Below, piece after piece: positions 18,193 through 27,415 of a stretch of DNA of 64,000 nucleotides (position 1 is the stretch's first letter; each line of letters begins with the position of its first letter). The position numbers were made by a program, and so were the translations under genes. Under the pieces are notes generated by a model, which did no database searches, was not told the DNA's origin, and saw only the letters and a program-made list of their open reading frames with translations. The stretch lies in the NCBI GenBank assembly GCA_015063245.1, contig SUSV01000008.1, positions 1 to 64,000 of the forward strand. Direction: 5' to 3'. The stretch is from Thermoplasmata archaeon. Lineage in GTDB: Archaea; Thermoplasmatota; Thermoplasmata; Methanomassiliicoccales; Methanomethylophilaceae.

Positions 18193-19878
18193 TCAGGAAT
18201 ACAGCCTGATGACCTTTCCCATGTTGATTAGATGGTCTGCCACCCTCTCGGAGTCCGATGCCATCGCCAGGAACTCGGAGCCGACGTCCAGCGTGCAGAT
18301 ACCTTCGTTCAGCCTCTTGATGTGGTTCTCGGCCATCTCCTCGGTGATGATGTCGACCCTCTCCTCGATATCGTAGGCTTCCTCGAGGGCCCTCTCGTTG
18401 TTCTCGGAGTAAGCCCACTCGATCTTGTCGTAGAGCTGCGCGATAAGGGCCTCCATCCTCATTGTCTCCTCTATGGCGACAGGCGAGAACGTCTCCCCGA
18501 GGCCGTTCATCTTCTCGGCATACTCCATGATGTTCTTGGAATAATCGCCGATGCGCTCCAGGTCCGAGATGGTATGGTATACCGTGGAGATGTAGATCTG
18601 GTCCCTCTCGCTCAGCCTGTTCTCCGACAGCTTCACGAGGAAACGCGCGATCTCCTTGTTCAGGAAGTTGAGCTCCTATTCGTTGTTGCAGAACTTCTCC
18701 TTCTCCTCGAAGTCCATGGTACGGATCATATGGCAGGCGATCCTGTAGTTCTCCATGGCGATCTGAGACATGTTGAGGACCTCCCTCATGACCTGCTGGA
18801 CCGCCATAGGGGGCGTCCTGAGCATGTAGTCGTTGAGGAAGTGCAGCTTGGGTATGAACTCGCCCTCGTCCTTGTCGGACCTCCTCTCGGGGACCAGCCT
18901 GACGACGAGTCCGATGAGCATCCCTGTGAGGGGCAGCATGATGATCACGGTGATGACGTTGAACACCGTGTGGAACATGGCCAGCTGTGTCGAGGGCGCA
19001 TCGGGGAAGGCCGTCTCGAACAGCCCGGCATAGGTGATGTCGAAAAATCCGAGGATGACTCCCACTATGACGAATATCAGCACACCGAACACGTTGAACA
19101 GAAGGTGGATGACCGCGGTCCTCTTCGCGTTCATGCCTCCGGAGAATCCGGCCAGGAGCGCGACGATACAAGAACCGATGTTGGATCCCAATGTAAGGTA
19201 GATTCCCTGGTTGAGGTCGATCAGGCCCGACACGACCATGGTGATGGCAAGGGTGGTGACGACAGACGAGCTCTGTACAAGGGCGGTGAGAAGGATTCCG
19301 ATGAGGAGAAGAAGGATGATGTTATCGATGTCGGAGAGGAAGTCCACGACCTCCGGGAGTTTCGCGAAGTCCTCCATGGACAGGGCCATCATGTACAGTC
19401 CGAAGAACAGAAGTCCGAATCCCGTGAGGATACCGGCGATGTTCTTCGTCCTTTCCTTCTTGGCGAAGCTCATCATGAATGCGCCGATTCCGGCCAGGGA
19501 TGCGAATATGAGTGCGAGCGAGACGGAGTTGCCTCCGAACATTCCCAACGCGGCCAGCTGTGCCGTTATGGTGGTTCCGATGTTGGCTCCGTAGATGATC
19601 GTCGCCGCCAGCGGGAGCGTCATGATCCCCGCGTTAACGAATCCGATGACCATGACGGTCATGGCTCCGGAGCTCTGGATCGCAGCGGTTCCGACCGTAC
19701 CGATGCCGACACCGTAGAGCTTGCTCTTCGATGCCTTGGTGAACATCTTCTTCAGCTTGCCGCTCGAGAGCGATTCCAGGTTGGAGCTGAGCATGATGCA
19801 TGCGGTCAGGAACACACCGATTCCCGCAAGAAGGGTAAGTACCGCCGTTGTGATCATCACATCGTCCAAAAACAACAC
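18193..19878 (-). CDS. Na+/Pi cotransporter (NptA-like) with PhoU-like C-terminal domain, interrupted by an in-frame TAG at 18676-18678
   Basis: N-terminal ORF MLFLDDVMITTAVLTLLAGIGVFLTACIMLSSNLESLSSGKLKKMF ... TAAIQSSGAMTVMVIG; ends FCNNE-TAG-ELNFLNKEIARFLVKLSENRLSERDQIYIS...; the two track ORFs (18676-19878 and 18193-18636) share one frame. Confidence 0.85.
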
Positions 19879-19987
19879 GCTCCAATCATTCTTCCACTGC
19901 CGATGGTTGCTGTATTTCTTGATATAATATAACCGTTGACCCGCAACAGGGAACTATTTAGTGGCGGATTATTTACTATTATCAGTA

Positions 19988-20022
19988 GTAATTTTTTACT
20001 ATTATTGTGCGTAAAAAATTAC
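19988..20022. promoter_or_regulatory. Perfect 12-bp inverted repeat between divergent transporter genes
   Basis: GTAATTTTTTAC (19988-19999) ... GTAAAAAATTAC (20011-20022). Confidence 0.65.
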
Positions 20023-20042
20023 GATTTTTGTGGAAACAGTAG

Positions 20043-21218
20043 GTGACGGGCCTGCCCATGAACACATTTATTATCCCCGCTGGATTCCAAGACCTTATGG
20101 ACGTGCACGGATTCGTGAAGAAGGAGTTCCTCCTGGTAATCTCCGCGGCCCTTGCGCTGACATCCCTGTTCCTGGTCCCGATGGACACCGTCGCATCCTA
20201 TGACTACCTGAGGATCATGGAGACCATATGCACCCTGCTGTTCTTCCTGCTCATAGTCGCGGGTCTGAAGGAGTGCAGGGCCCTGGACATCCTTGCCAGG
20301 AAGACGCTGTGGAATCTGAGGACCACGACATCGCTCTGCCTCGTCCTGATACTCCTCCCGTTCTTCTGCGCCATGCTCTTCTCGAATGATGTCTCCCTTC
20401 TCACATTTGTGCCTCTGGCCATCACGATCCTCTGCGTGGCCGAGCAGAAGAGGCTGATACCGATAGTGATCATACTGCAGACGGTCGCGGCGAACATCGG
20501 GAGCAGCCTCACACCCTTCGGGAATCCTCACAACCTGTACATCTACAACCTCGATGACCATTACGGATTCACGCTCATGGAATACGAGATGGCGCTGATC
20601 CCCATAGTCATAGTCGGTATAACCGCGGTCATCGCCATGACCATGCTCATACCGAGACATGACCTCAGCGTGGAATTCGGGGAGAGGATCGAGCTCCAGC
20701 ACAGGCCGCAGTTCTTCGTCATCCTCGCATTGTTCGCAGTCGCGATAATCACGGTCCTGGATGTCATACCGTTCTACATCACGGCGGTCGTGATGGTGGC
20801 TGCATTCCTTATCATGATGCCGAGGGTGCTGATGAAGGTGGACTACTGCATCCTGTTCGTGTTCTTCTTCCTGTTCGTGTTCGCCAACGGCATCACGAAT
20901 CTGGATTCGGTCCATTCGGTTCTATCGGATCTGATGGCGGATAACCCTATGATGACCACTGTGGCCGTATCTCAGTTCACCAGCAACGTGCCCGCCACGA
21001 TACTCCTGCAGCCGTTCACCGACGACTGGGCCGCGGTGCTTGTCGGAGCGGACATCGGAGGGTTCGGAACGCCGATCGCATCGATGGCATTCGTCATCAC
21101 GCTTAGGCTCTACCTGCTAAACAAGGATGCGGATCTGAAGCTGTACTTCAGGACATTCATCACCGTGAACATCGTGATGCTGGCTCTGCTGATCCCGACA
21201 TATTATCTGCTTTGTTGA
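20043..21218 (+). CDS. SLC13/ArsB-type anion permease
   Basis: Multi-TM; IILQTVAANIGSSLTPFGNPHNLYIY and VAVSQFTSNVPATILLQPF ion-transporter hairpins. Confidence 0.8.
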   Translation: MTGLPMNTFIIPAGFQDLMDVHGFVKKEFLLVISAALALTSLFLVPMDTVASYDYLRIMETICTLLFFLLIVAGLKECRALDILARKTLWNLRTTTSLCLVLILLPFFCAMLFSNDVSLLTFVPLAITILCVAEQKRLIPIVIILQTVAANIGSSLTPFGNPHNLYIYNLDDHYGFTLMEYEMALIPIVIVGITAVIAMTMLIPRHDLSVEFGERIELQHRPQFFVILALFAVAIITVLDVIPFYITAVVMVAAFLIMMPRVLMKVDYCILFVFFFLFVFANGITNLDSVHSVLSDLMADNPMMTTVAVSQFTSNVPATILLQPFTDDWAAVLVGADIGGFGTPIASMAFVITLRLYLLNKDADLKLYFRTFITVNIVMLALLIPTYYLLC

Positions 21219-21301
21219 TATGACCGGCAACTGTGTGGAAAGGATCGGCCAAGACCAACGATCTCAAGTGAATTATATATACTGAGTATTTGGTGTTTCA
21301 C

Positions 21302-21468
21302 TCAAGACATTGACCGCTGTCCCGGAGACAGCGTAAGGTGTTTGTCGTTGCTCATTAACTGAGCAGCGCTGTCAGCAATTCGATAGCAACACGAATTGCC
21401 AACAGGACCAGAGTCGTGGTTTGGGAATGCGTTGGATTCTGGTCCTTCTTCTTCTCGTCAGCAGGTAA
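21302..21468. repeat. Tandem structured element, copy 1
   Basis: TCAAGACATTGACCG + P1 CGCTGTC-5nt-GACAGCG; TGCTCATTAACTGAGCA; GCAATTCG/CGAATTGC; GGACCAGAGTC-19nt-GATTCTGGTCC. Homologous to 21546-21712. Confidence 0.85.
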
Positions 21469-21545
21469 TTCATCGGACAGGCCACATAACCCGTCATTCG
21501 AATCCCATGAGTGAACAATTATATACGGAGGATTCAGTGATAGAA

Positions 21546-21712
21546 TCAAGACATTGACCGTCGCCACGAGGGCGACGTAAAGTGTTTGCTGCTGCTCATT
21601 AACTGAGCAGCGCTGTCAGCAATACGTAAGCGATACGGATTGCCAACAGGACCAGAGTCATGATTTCAGACTTCTTGGGACTCTGGTCCGGTTTCTCACT
21701 TTCAGCAGGCAT
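21546..21712. repeat. Tandem structured element, copy 2 (244 bp downstream of copy 1)
   Basis: TCAAGACATTGACCG + P1 CGTCGCC-5nt-GGCGACG; GCTGCTCATTAACTGAGCAGC; GGACCAGAGTC-19nt-GACTCTGGTCC (perfect). Confidence 0.85.
21599..21712 (-). CDS. 37-aa peptide with hydrophobic C-terminal half
   Basis: MPAESEKPDQSPKKSEIMTLVLLAIRIAYVLLTALLS*, preceded by AAGGAGGTGAGAA (Shine-Dalgarno-like). Copy 1 encodes ...LPADEKKKDQNPTHSQTTTLVLLAIRVAIELLTALLS* without an obvious ATG. Confidence 0.5.
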   Translation of the reverse strand: MPAESEKPDQSPKKSEIMTLVLLAIRIAYVLLTALLS

Positions 21713-21999
21713 TTCTCACCTCCTTCAGATCGATCCCAGATCACAGTCCGTCCGTTCCATCAGACCTCATAAGGAAGTCTGACGTCTCGGACTTCCTCCC
21801 TGGTCGTCAATTGACTTGGTACCATCCTATATAACTTCGACAAGGGGAGGTGGGTGAAAGTGGAATTATCAAATCCTGGGATTATTATCTAAGGGGCTTA
21901 GATTCGGAGAATATCTGGATGTTAAGCGCCTATCGGAAAATCGTCGAAGGTTCATAGATTCGGACGCAGTGAAAGTGGATGTCACTATTAACATCCGCT

Positions 22000-23301
22000 T
22001 CAGTAATCCCTCATCTCGGATTTCATGTACTCCCTGAGGAGACATGTGGCGTAGTTGCCCTTGGGGAGCATGAACCTCAGTTTGTAGGACTCGTCGGATA
22101 TCTCATAATCGAGGTTCTTCAGCGGGCAGATGATCTCCCTCCTGCTTCCCTTCGAGGTGCATCTGGGGAGTCCGGGGATGACGAAGTCCTCGTGAGAGAG
22201 CTTGTTCTCCTCTATGACCTTCCTCTCGATCTCGCCCATCTCGCCCTCGGCAAGATCCCCGTCGGATCCGAAGAGGGTGATGGTCACGAAGGCCCTTCCG
22301 GCCCTGCACTGCCTTGTCACCAGGTCTATGTTTTTCGATGTGGTGAGGATCGGGTTCTCGTGCTGGGGGATCTTGTTGGCGTCGAGAGGGATGATTATGT
22401 CCCCTTCGACAGGGGTGTTCAGGGGCATCCCCGCATCCATCCTCCTGCTGAGCATCTCGTTGAACAGCCATGACTGATACGCATGGGTGAACATCATCTG
22501 CAGGTTGGGCGGTGCCGCCTCGATGGCAGACTTCCAATCGCCTGGACTGGACAGAAGAGTGCCGACCATCATCTTCTCGAACGACATCTTGGCAGGTATG
22601 GTGCTGTAGAGCTCCGGCCATCTGGAGACATCCTCGAGCTCCTTCCTCTTGATCCTCAGCTCCTCTTCCTCCTCCGGGGTGGAGTAGCAGATGTAGGTCA
22701 TGACAGCTCCCTCGATGTCCCCGCGGACCAGCCTCTCTCCTACGAGATGGGTTACCGGCCTCACGGAACCGAACCTCTGGACGCCGAAATAGTTGGGGAA
22801 CCCTCCGGTCTTCCTTATGATGGACGTGTTGGTCTCCACTGTCTCCTTTATCCTGGCGGGATCCATTGAGCAGTCCCTGACGGTGATCTCGAAATCGTTT
22901 CCTATGAGATCGCCTATGCCGAGGCCTCTGGCACCTCTGTAGACGTTCTCTATCGTCACGTCCTTCAGATCGATCTTGGCGACCATCTCGGGTGTGCCGT
23001 AGAATGACATCAGCTGAGTGGTGACGGCCCTCTTGTCCTTGGTACCTGCGAACCCTATGCGGTCCCTTGAGACGCCCATGCATCTGGACATGAGGCGGAC
23101 CATGCGGTTTGTCTCCCAGTTCCTGGCAGTCACCGTTGCTATGGTATAGTCCCCGTTGGGCTTCTCCCTCGGGGGGTCGGAGATCTCCCTGACGATGAAA
23201 TCCTCGGGGAGGGTCTTCAGATGACCGCCCGTACCGTCGGTGTCGCATAGGTAGTTGCGCATGCCGATGGTGGTCTCGGCGGTCGTGCATCTGCGATACA
23301 C
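22000..23301 (-). CDS. truD: tRNA pseudouridine(13) synthase TruD
   Basis: GRNxxVRLMSRCMGVSRDRIGFAGTKDKRAVTTQ (truD signature), NYFGVQRFGSVRPVTHLVG. Confidence 0.92.
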   Translation of the reverse strand: MYRRCTTAETTIGMRNYLCDTDGTGGHLKTLPEDFIVREISDPPREKPNGDYTIATVTARNWETNRMVRLMSRCMGVSRDRIGFAGTKDKRAVTTQLMSFYGTPEMVAKIDLKDVTIENVYRGARGLGIGDLIGNDFEITVRDCSMDPARIKETVETNTSIIRKTGGFPNYFGVQRFGSVRPVTHLVGERLVRGDIEGAVMTYICYSTPEEEEELRIKRKELEDVSRWPELYSTIPAKMSFEKMMVGTLLSSPGDWKSAIEAAPPNLQMMFTHAYQSWLFNEMLSRRMDAGMPLNTPVEGDIIIPLDANKIPQHENPILTTSKNIDLVTRQCRAGRAFVTITLFGSDGDLAEGEMGEIERKVIEENKLSHEDFVIPGLPRCTSKGSRREIICPLKNLDYEISDESYKLRFMLPKGNYATCLLREYMKSEMRDY

Positions 23302-23305
23302 GGTA

Positions 23306-23554
23306 TCAGTTGATCGTGTAATAACCGGATACGGATTCCGCAGCCTTCTGGACTGCCTTCATCGCGTCGCCCTTCTTGGTCTCGACGTAGAGGACGCGGT
23401 CCTGGAGCTCAGGGTGCTTGTCGATATACCTCACGATGATGACGTCGTCATCGTCGTCCAGAGCCTTCAGGATGGGTGTGATGAGCGTGAGGTTGATCTC
23501 TTTGAATCCGAGTTTGACACTGTTCTTACTCTTCTCGATAAGATATGTCTGCAT
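23306..23554 (-). CDS. rpoL: RNA polymerase subunit L (Rpb11-like)
   Basis: LITPILKALDDDDDVIIVRYIDKHPELQDRVLYVETKKGDAMKAVQKAAESV fits the archaeal RpoL pattern (xHPxxxxxxLxxxTK). Confidence 0.65.
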   Translation of the reverse strand: MQTYLIEKSKNSVKLGFKEINLTLITPILKALDDDDDVIIVRYIDKHPELQDRVLYVETKKGDAMKAVQKAAESVSGYYTIN

Positions 23555-23763
23555 GGGATATGGGTTAACGCGCGCGATATAATAAGATATCGGGGCTGGC
23601 AGGTCTCAATTCAATGTCTCCCATCTACCTCTGCTAGATCGTCCGCCGATCTCAAATCAGGAAACGAAAGATGTTCCAGCAGATCTGTTTAATCTTCTTT
23701 TGTTTGGTTTTTCATTTGAATTCAAATAAAAAATCAAATGAAATCAAATAAAACAAATTGAAA

Positions 23764-24537
23764 TCAAACGAAGCCTCTTTCCGCATCACGTATCGCGAGA
23801 AGGAGATCATGGAACGTGGTCTTATCGGGGATGAGGTCGGGATTCCTTCCCAATGATGCAAGCATGTCGGCAGTGGGCCTTCCGATGGCTGCTACTTTCA
23901 CGTGATCTTTCATCATCTGGCTATATTGCTCTCCGAACTTCTCCTCCATTCTGTCGAAGAAGGTGGATGCGGACATCGGAGATGTGAAAGCCATCCAGTC
24001 CAGCTCCTTCCTGTCGATGGCTTCAAGCAGCGATTCCATCTCCTCTCCGACCTCTGCGGCTACCAGCTTGTAGGCTGCGATGTCGACGAGCTCCAATCCC
24101 ATCGAGACGATGCCTTTGGAGATGATGTCCGTGCCGCTGTCGGAACGGACCACTATGATCCTTCCCTCATGATATCTCTCTTTTATCATGTCGACGAGAC
24201 CGAACGAGGAGTAGTCATCGGGGATAAGATCGACCCTGACTCCAAGTGATTCCAGGCGTTCAGCCGTGCCCGGTCCGATCGCTATGACCTCGCATACCGA
24301 GATCATCACGGGGAATTCATCCCTGTATTCCCTGCTGCAGTGGTCCGCTGCCGTGGTGGAGCCGAATATGACGGGAACGCCGTTGTATACCGAATCCTTC
24401 AATCTGGCGAATTCCGATGCATCGCCGTGGATGACCTCCAGCGATGGTGCGGCATATACCTTGAATCCCAATGATTCCGCTTCAAGGATTGAATCCTGAA
24501 GCTTGGATGCGGGGCGGGTGAATCCCAATACCGTCAT
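23764..24537 (-). CDS. hemD: Uroporphyrinogen-III synthase
   Basis: Position at the end of the heme operon; IAIGPGTAERLESLGVRVDLIPDDYSSFGLVDMI; VAAIGRPTADMLASLGRNPDLIPDKTTFHDLL. Confidence 0.85.
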   Translation of the reverse strand: MTVLGFTRPASKLQDSILEAESLGFKVYAAPSLEVIHGDASEFARLKDSVYNGVPVIFGSTTAADHCSREYRDEFPVMISVCEVIAIGPGTAERLESLGVRVDLIPDDYSSFGLVDMIKERYHEGRIIVVRSDSGTDIISKGIVSMGLELVDIAAYKLVAAEVGEEMESLLEAIDRKELDWMAFTSPMSASTFFDRMEEKFGEQYSQMMKDHVKVAAIGRPTADMLASLGRNPDLIPDKTTFHDLLLAIRDAERGFV

Positions 24538-25277
24538 TGAAGGTCACCAAGGACATCGCGGAGCGATGCCACGGTACCGACGACCATGATGCCCGGGGGC
24601 TCGAGTGCCTTATCTCTGATGGTGTTCTCGAGATTCGAGACAGTCGTGACCTCGACCCTCTGCTTGGGTGTGGAACCGCTGCAGATTATCGCTGCTGGCA
24701 TATTCGGTGACATGCCTCCCTCGATCAATCCCTTGGAGATGTTGCCCGCGTTGCCGAGACCCATCAGGATGACCAAGGTACCATGTCCTCCGACGAGCTT
24801 CCTCCAATCGATGCGGTCCTCCGAGCGGCCGTCCTTCTCGTGCCCGGTTATGAATGTGACCATCGACGTGTGGTCGCGATGGGTGACGGGTATGCCCGCG
24901 AGTTCGGGTACCGAGATGGATGATGAGACGCCGGGGACGACATGCACCTCCGCGCCTGCCTTCCTGAGCTCCTCCGCCTCCTCGGCTCCGCGACCGAACA
25001 GGAACGGGTCCCCTCCCTTGAGCCTCACGACTATCTTCCCTTCGGAGGCGTACTTCACGAGCAGCTCGTTGGTCTCCCACTGCTTGAGGTGGTGGTCCCC
25101 TCCGCGCTTCCCCGCATCGATGAGCTCCGCTCCCGCCTTGCACTCCTTGAGGAGGTCGGGATTCGCCAACGCGTCGTACATGACGACGTCAGCCTCCCTG
25201 AGAAGCTGCAATCCCTTCACAGTCATGAGCCCGGGGTCTCCCGGTCCCGCTCCGACAAGGTAAACCTTTCCTGTCAT
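24534..25277 (-). CDS. cobA: Uroporphyrinogen-III C-methyltransferase
   Basis: VYLVGAGPGDPGLMTVKGLQLLREADVVMYDALANPDLL; VRLKGGDPFLFGRGAEEAEEL. Confidence 0.95.
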   Translation of the reverse strand: MTGKVYLVGAGPGDPGLMTVKGLQLLREADVVMYDALANPDLLKECKAGAELIDAGKRGGDHHLKQWETNELLVKYASEGKIVVRLKGGDPFLFGRGAEEAEELRKAGAEVHVVPGVSSSISVPELAGIPVTHRDHTSMVTFITGHEKDGRSEDRIDWRKLVGGHGTLVILMGLGNAGNISKGLIEGGMSPNMPAAIICSGSTPKQRVEVTTVSNLENTIRDKALEPPGIMVVGTVASLRDVLGDLQ

Positions 25278-26149
25278 AATGAATCCCTCTTTCCTGTAAG
25301 ATAGTCCGCGATGTCCTGCAGGACCTGCGGACCGTGTTTCCTGGGGACGGCGACGTCCACCTTCCTGGGCTCAGGCGTGTAATCGAATGAGATAGCCCTT
25401 ATGAGCAGCTCATCCCCTCTGATCTCCGCGTTTATCCCGACGGGTGCGGAGCATCCCGCGCCCATGATCCTCATAATCTCCCTCTCGGCATCCACGGCCT
25501 CGCGGGTCTCCTGATGGTCCAGGGTCTTGAGCACATTGATCGCTTCAGCATCATCCGACCTGCATTCCACCGCGATAGTGCCCTGTCCGGGAGCGGGGAT
25601 GAAGACCGTCTTGTCAAGAGTGTGCATAGGCCTCTCGATCCCCATCCTCTCCAATCCGGCCTTGGCCAGGAGGATGGCGTCGTATTCTCCATTGTCAAGC
25701 TTGTTCAGGCGGGTGTGGATGTTCCCCCTGAGCTGCACGATCTCGAGGTCTGGGCGTATCGATTGGATGAGCCTCATCCTCCTGACGGACGATGTGCCGA
25801 CCTTGGCTCCCTTCGGGAGATCTTCTAACGGGCACGGGAGGATCACATCCTCCGGCGAGTCCCTCTCGAATATCGCTACGACTGTGAGCCCCGGCGTCAT
25901 CTTCGTGGGGATGTCCTTGAGAGAGTTCACGGATGCATCGATCCTGTGCTGCAGCATCGCCTCGTCCAGCTCGCGGACGAACGCTCCCACGCTGGACATC
26001 TGGCTGAGGGGCGATTTAAGGTCTATATCGCCCAATGCCTTCATCGATACGATGTCCACCTTCACTTCAGGGTGCCTGGATGCCATCAGCTGCTGGAAGA
26101 TCTCCGTCTGGCGCATCGCCAGCTTGCTCTCTCTGGTCCCTACGATCAT
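25274..26149 (-). CDS. hemC: Hydroxymethylbilane synthase
   Basis: IVGTRESKLAMRQTEIF; VNSLKDIPT; GCSAPVGINAEI (cofactor Cys). Confidence 0.95.
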   Translation of the reverse strand: MIVGTRESKLAMRQTEIFQQLMASRHPEVKVDIVSMKALGDIDLKSPLSQMSSVGAFVRELDEAMLQHRIDASVNSLKDIPTKMTPGLTVVAIFERDSPEDVILPCPLEDLPKGAKVGTSSVRRMRLIQSIRPDLEIVQLRGNIHTRLNKLDNGEYDAILLAKAGLERMGIERPMHTLDKTVFIPAPGQGTIAVECRSDDAEAINVLKTLDHQETREAVDAEREIMRIMGAGCSAPVGINAEIRGDELLIRAISFDYTPEPRKVDVAVPRKHGPQVLQDIADYLTGKRDSL

Positions 26150-27411
26150 TCCTTCACGCTCTCGAAGAATCCCTTGAACTTGTCCTCCAGGACGGTCACG
26201 TCGTCCTTGCTGTGCGCGAGGGACATGAAGTCGACCTCCAATGCGGAGGGCGGGAGGTACACCCCGTTGGCGAGCATGTACCTGAACATCCTGTCGAACA
26301 TCTGACGGTCGGCGGCCATGGCCTCAGTGCCGTTGGTCGCCTTCTCGATACCGAAGAAGATGGAGAACATCGATGCGACGCTGTTGACGCATCCGACTAT
26401 CTTATTGTCGATCATGGAGTCCCTGATCGTGTTTACGAGGGATTCCGTCCTCTTCTCCAGTTTGCTGTAGTTGTCATTGCTGCACATCAGGTCGATTGTG
26501 GCGAGACCTGCCGCGGCGGATACGGGATTGCCTGCGAACGTTCCGGCGACATACACCTGTCCCTGGGGGGCGACGTTCTCCATGATGTCCTTCCTTCCCA
26601 TGAACGCGCCTGCCGCGAAGCCGCCTCCCACGATCTTTCCCATCGTGGTCATGTCCGGAGTCACGTTGTATCTCTTCTGAGCTCCTCCGGAGGATGCGCG
26701 GAATCCCATGATGACCTCGTCGAAGATTAGGATGGTGTCGTGCTCCTTGGTGATCTTGCGCACTTCTTCCAGATAACCTTTCTCGGGTGTGACGATACCT
26801 ACGTTGCCCATCACGGGCTCCATTATCACGCATGCGATGTCGTTCTTGTCGAGGATGTCGGACATGCATTGAGCATCGTTGTATTCTGCAGTGAACGTGT
26901 GCTTCGCCACATCGGCGAGCACTCCTTTGGATGAGGGCACGCCTCCTGCGCTGCCGGAGCCTGCCGCAACGAGAGCGGCGTCATGAGCCCCGTGGAACCC
27001 GCCGTTCATCTTAACGATGTCATCCTTTCCGGTGACGCCCCTGGCGACGCGGATGGCGTGCATCGTAGCCTCCGTACCGGAGCATCCGAGCCTGACCATC
27101 TCGGCCGAAGGCACTTCCTTGACTATCCTCTCGATGAGCTTCAGCTCTATCTCCGAAGGCGCTCCGTAGACGGTCCCCTTGGAGATCTGCTCCTTTGCCT
27201 TCTCCATTATGATGGGGCATGCATGCCCTGCGATGAGCGGTCCGTATGCCATGCACAGGTCGATGTACTCGTTGCCGTCTGCATCCCATACTTTGCTTCC
27301 CTGCGCCTTGTCTATGAACAGGGGATTCGGCTTGAACGCCCTTACGGGACTGGACACCCCTCCAGGTGCCACCTGCGTGGACCTCATGTAGAGCTCGGCG
27401 GATCTGTCCAT
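26146..27411 (-). CDS. hemL: Glutamate-1-semialdehyde 2,1-aminomutase
   Basis: PGGVSSPVRAFK; RLGCSGTEATMHAIRVARGVTGKDDIVKMNGGFHGAHD; TTMGKIVGGGFAAGAFMG (PLP Lys). Confidence 0.95.
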   Translation of the reverse strand: MDRSAELYMRSTQVAPGGVSSPVRAFKPNPLFIDKAQGSKVWDADGNEYIDLCMAYGPLIAGHACPIIMEKAKEQISKGTVYGAPSEIELKLIERIVKEVPSAEMVRLGCSGTEATMHAIRVARGVTGKDDIVKMNGGFHGAHDAALVAAGSGSAGGVPSSKGVLADVAKHTFTAEYNDAQCMSDILDKNDIACVIMEPVMGNVGIVTPEKGYLEEVRKITKEHDTILIFDEVIMGFRASSGGAQKRYNVTPDMTTMGKIVGGGFAAGAFMGRKDIMENVAPQGQVYVAGTFAGNPVSAAAGLATIDLMCSNDNYSKLEKRTESLVNTIRDSMIDNKIVGCVNSVASMFSIFFGIEKATNGTEAMAADRQMFDRMFRYMLANGVYLPPSALEVDFMSLAHSKDDVTVLEDKFKGFFESVKE

Positions 27412-27415
27412 GCTA

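Noticed and set aside
18232-19932. 566-aa plus-strand ORF opposite the Na/Pi cotransporter
   Set aside because: Low-complexity His/Arg/Glu/Asp-rich translation typical of antisense of a codon-biased gene; minus frame has clear family motifs.
22103-23290. 395-aa minus ORF overlapping truD in another frame
   Set aside because: Shadow ORF; the truD frame carries the family signature.
23700-23760. ATTTGAATTCAAAT and TTTCATTTGA...TCAAATGAAA repeats between rpoL and hemD
   Set aside because: Palindromic but AT-rich and at the 3' end of the heme operon; a simple terminator-like structure is sufficient explanation.
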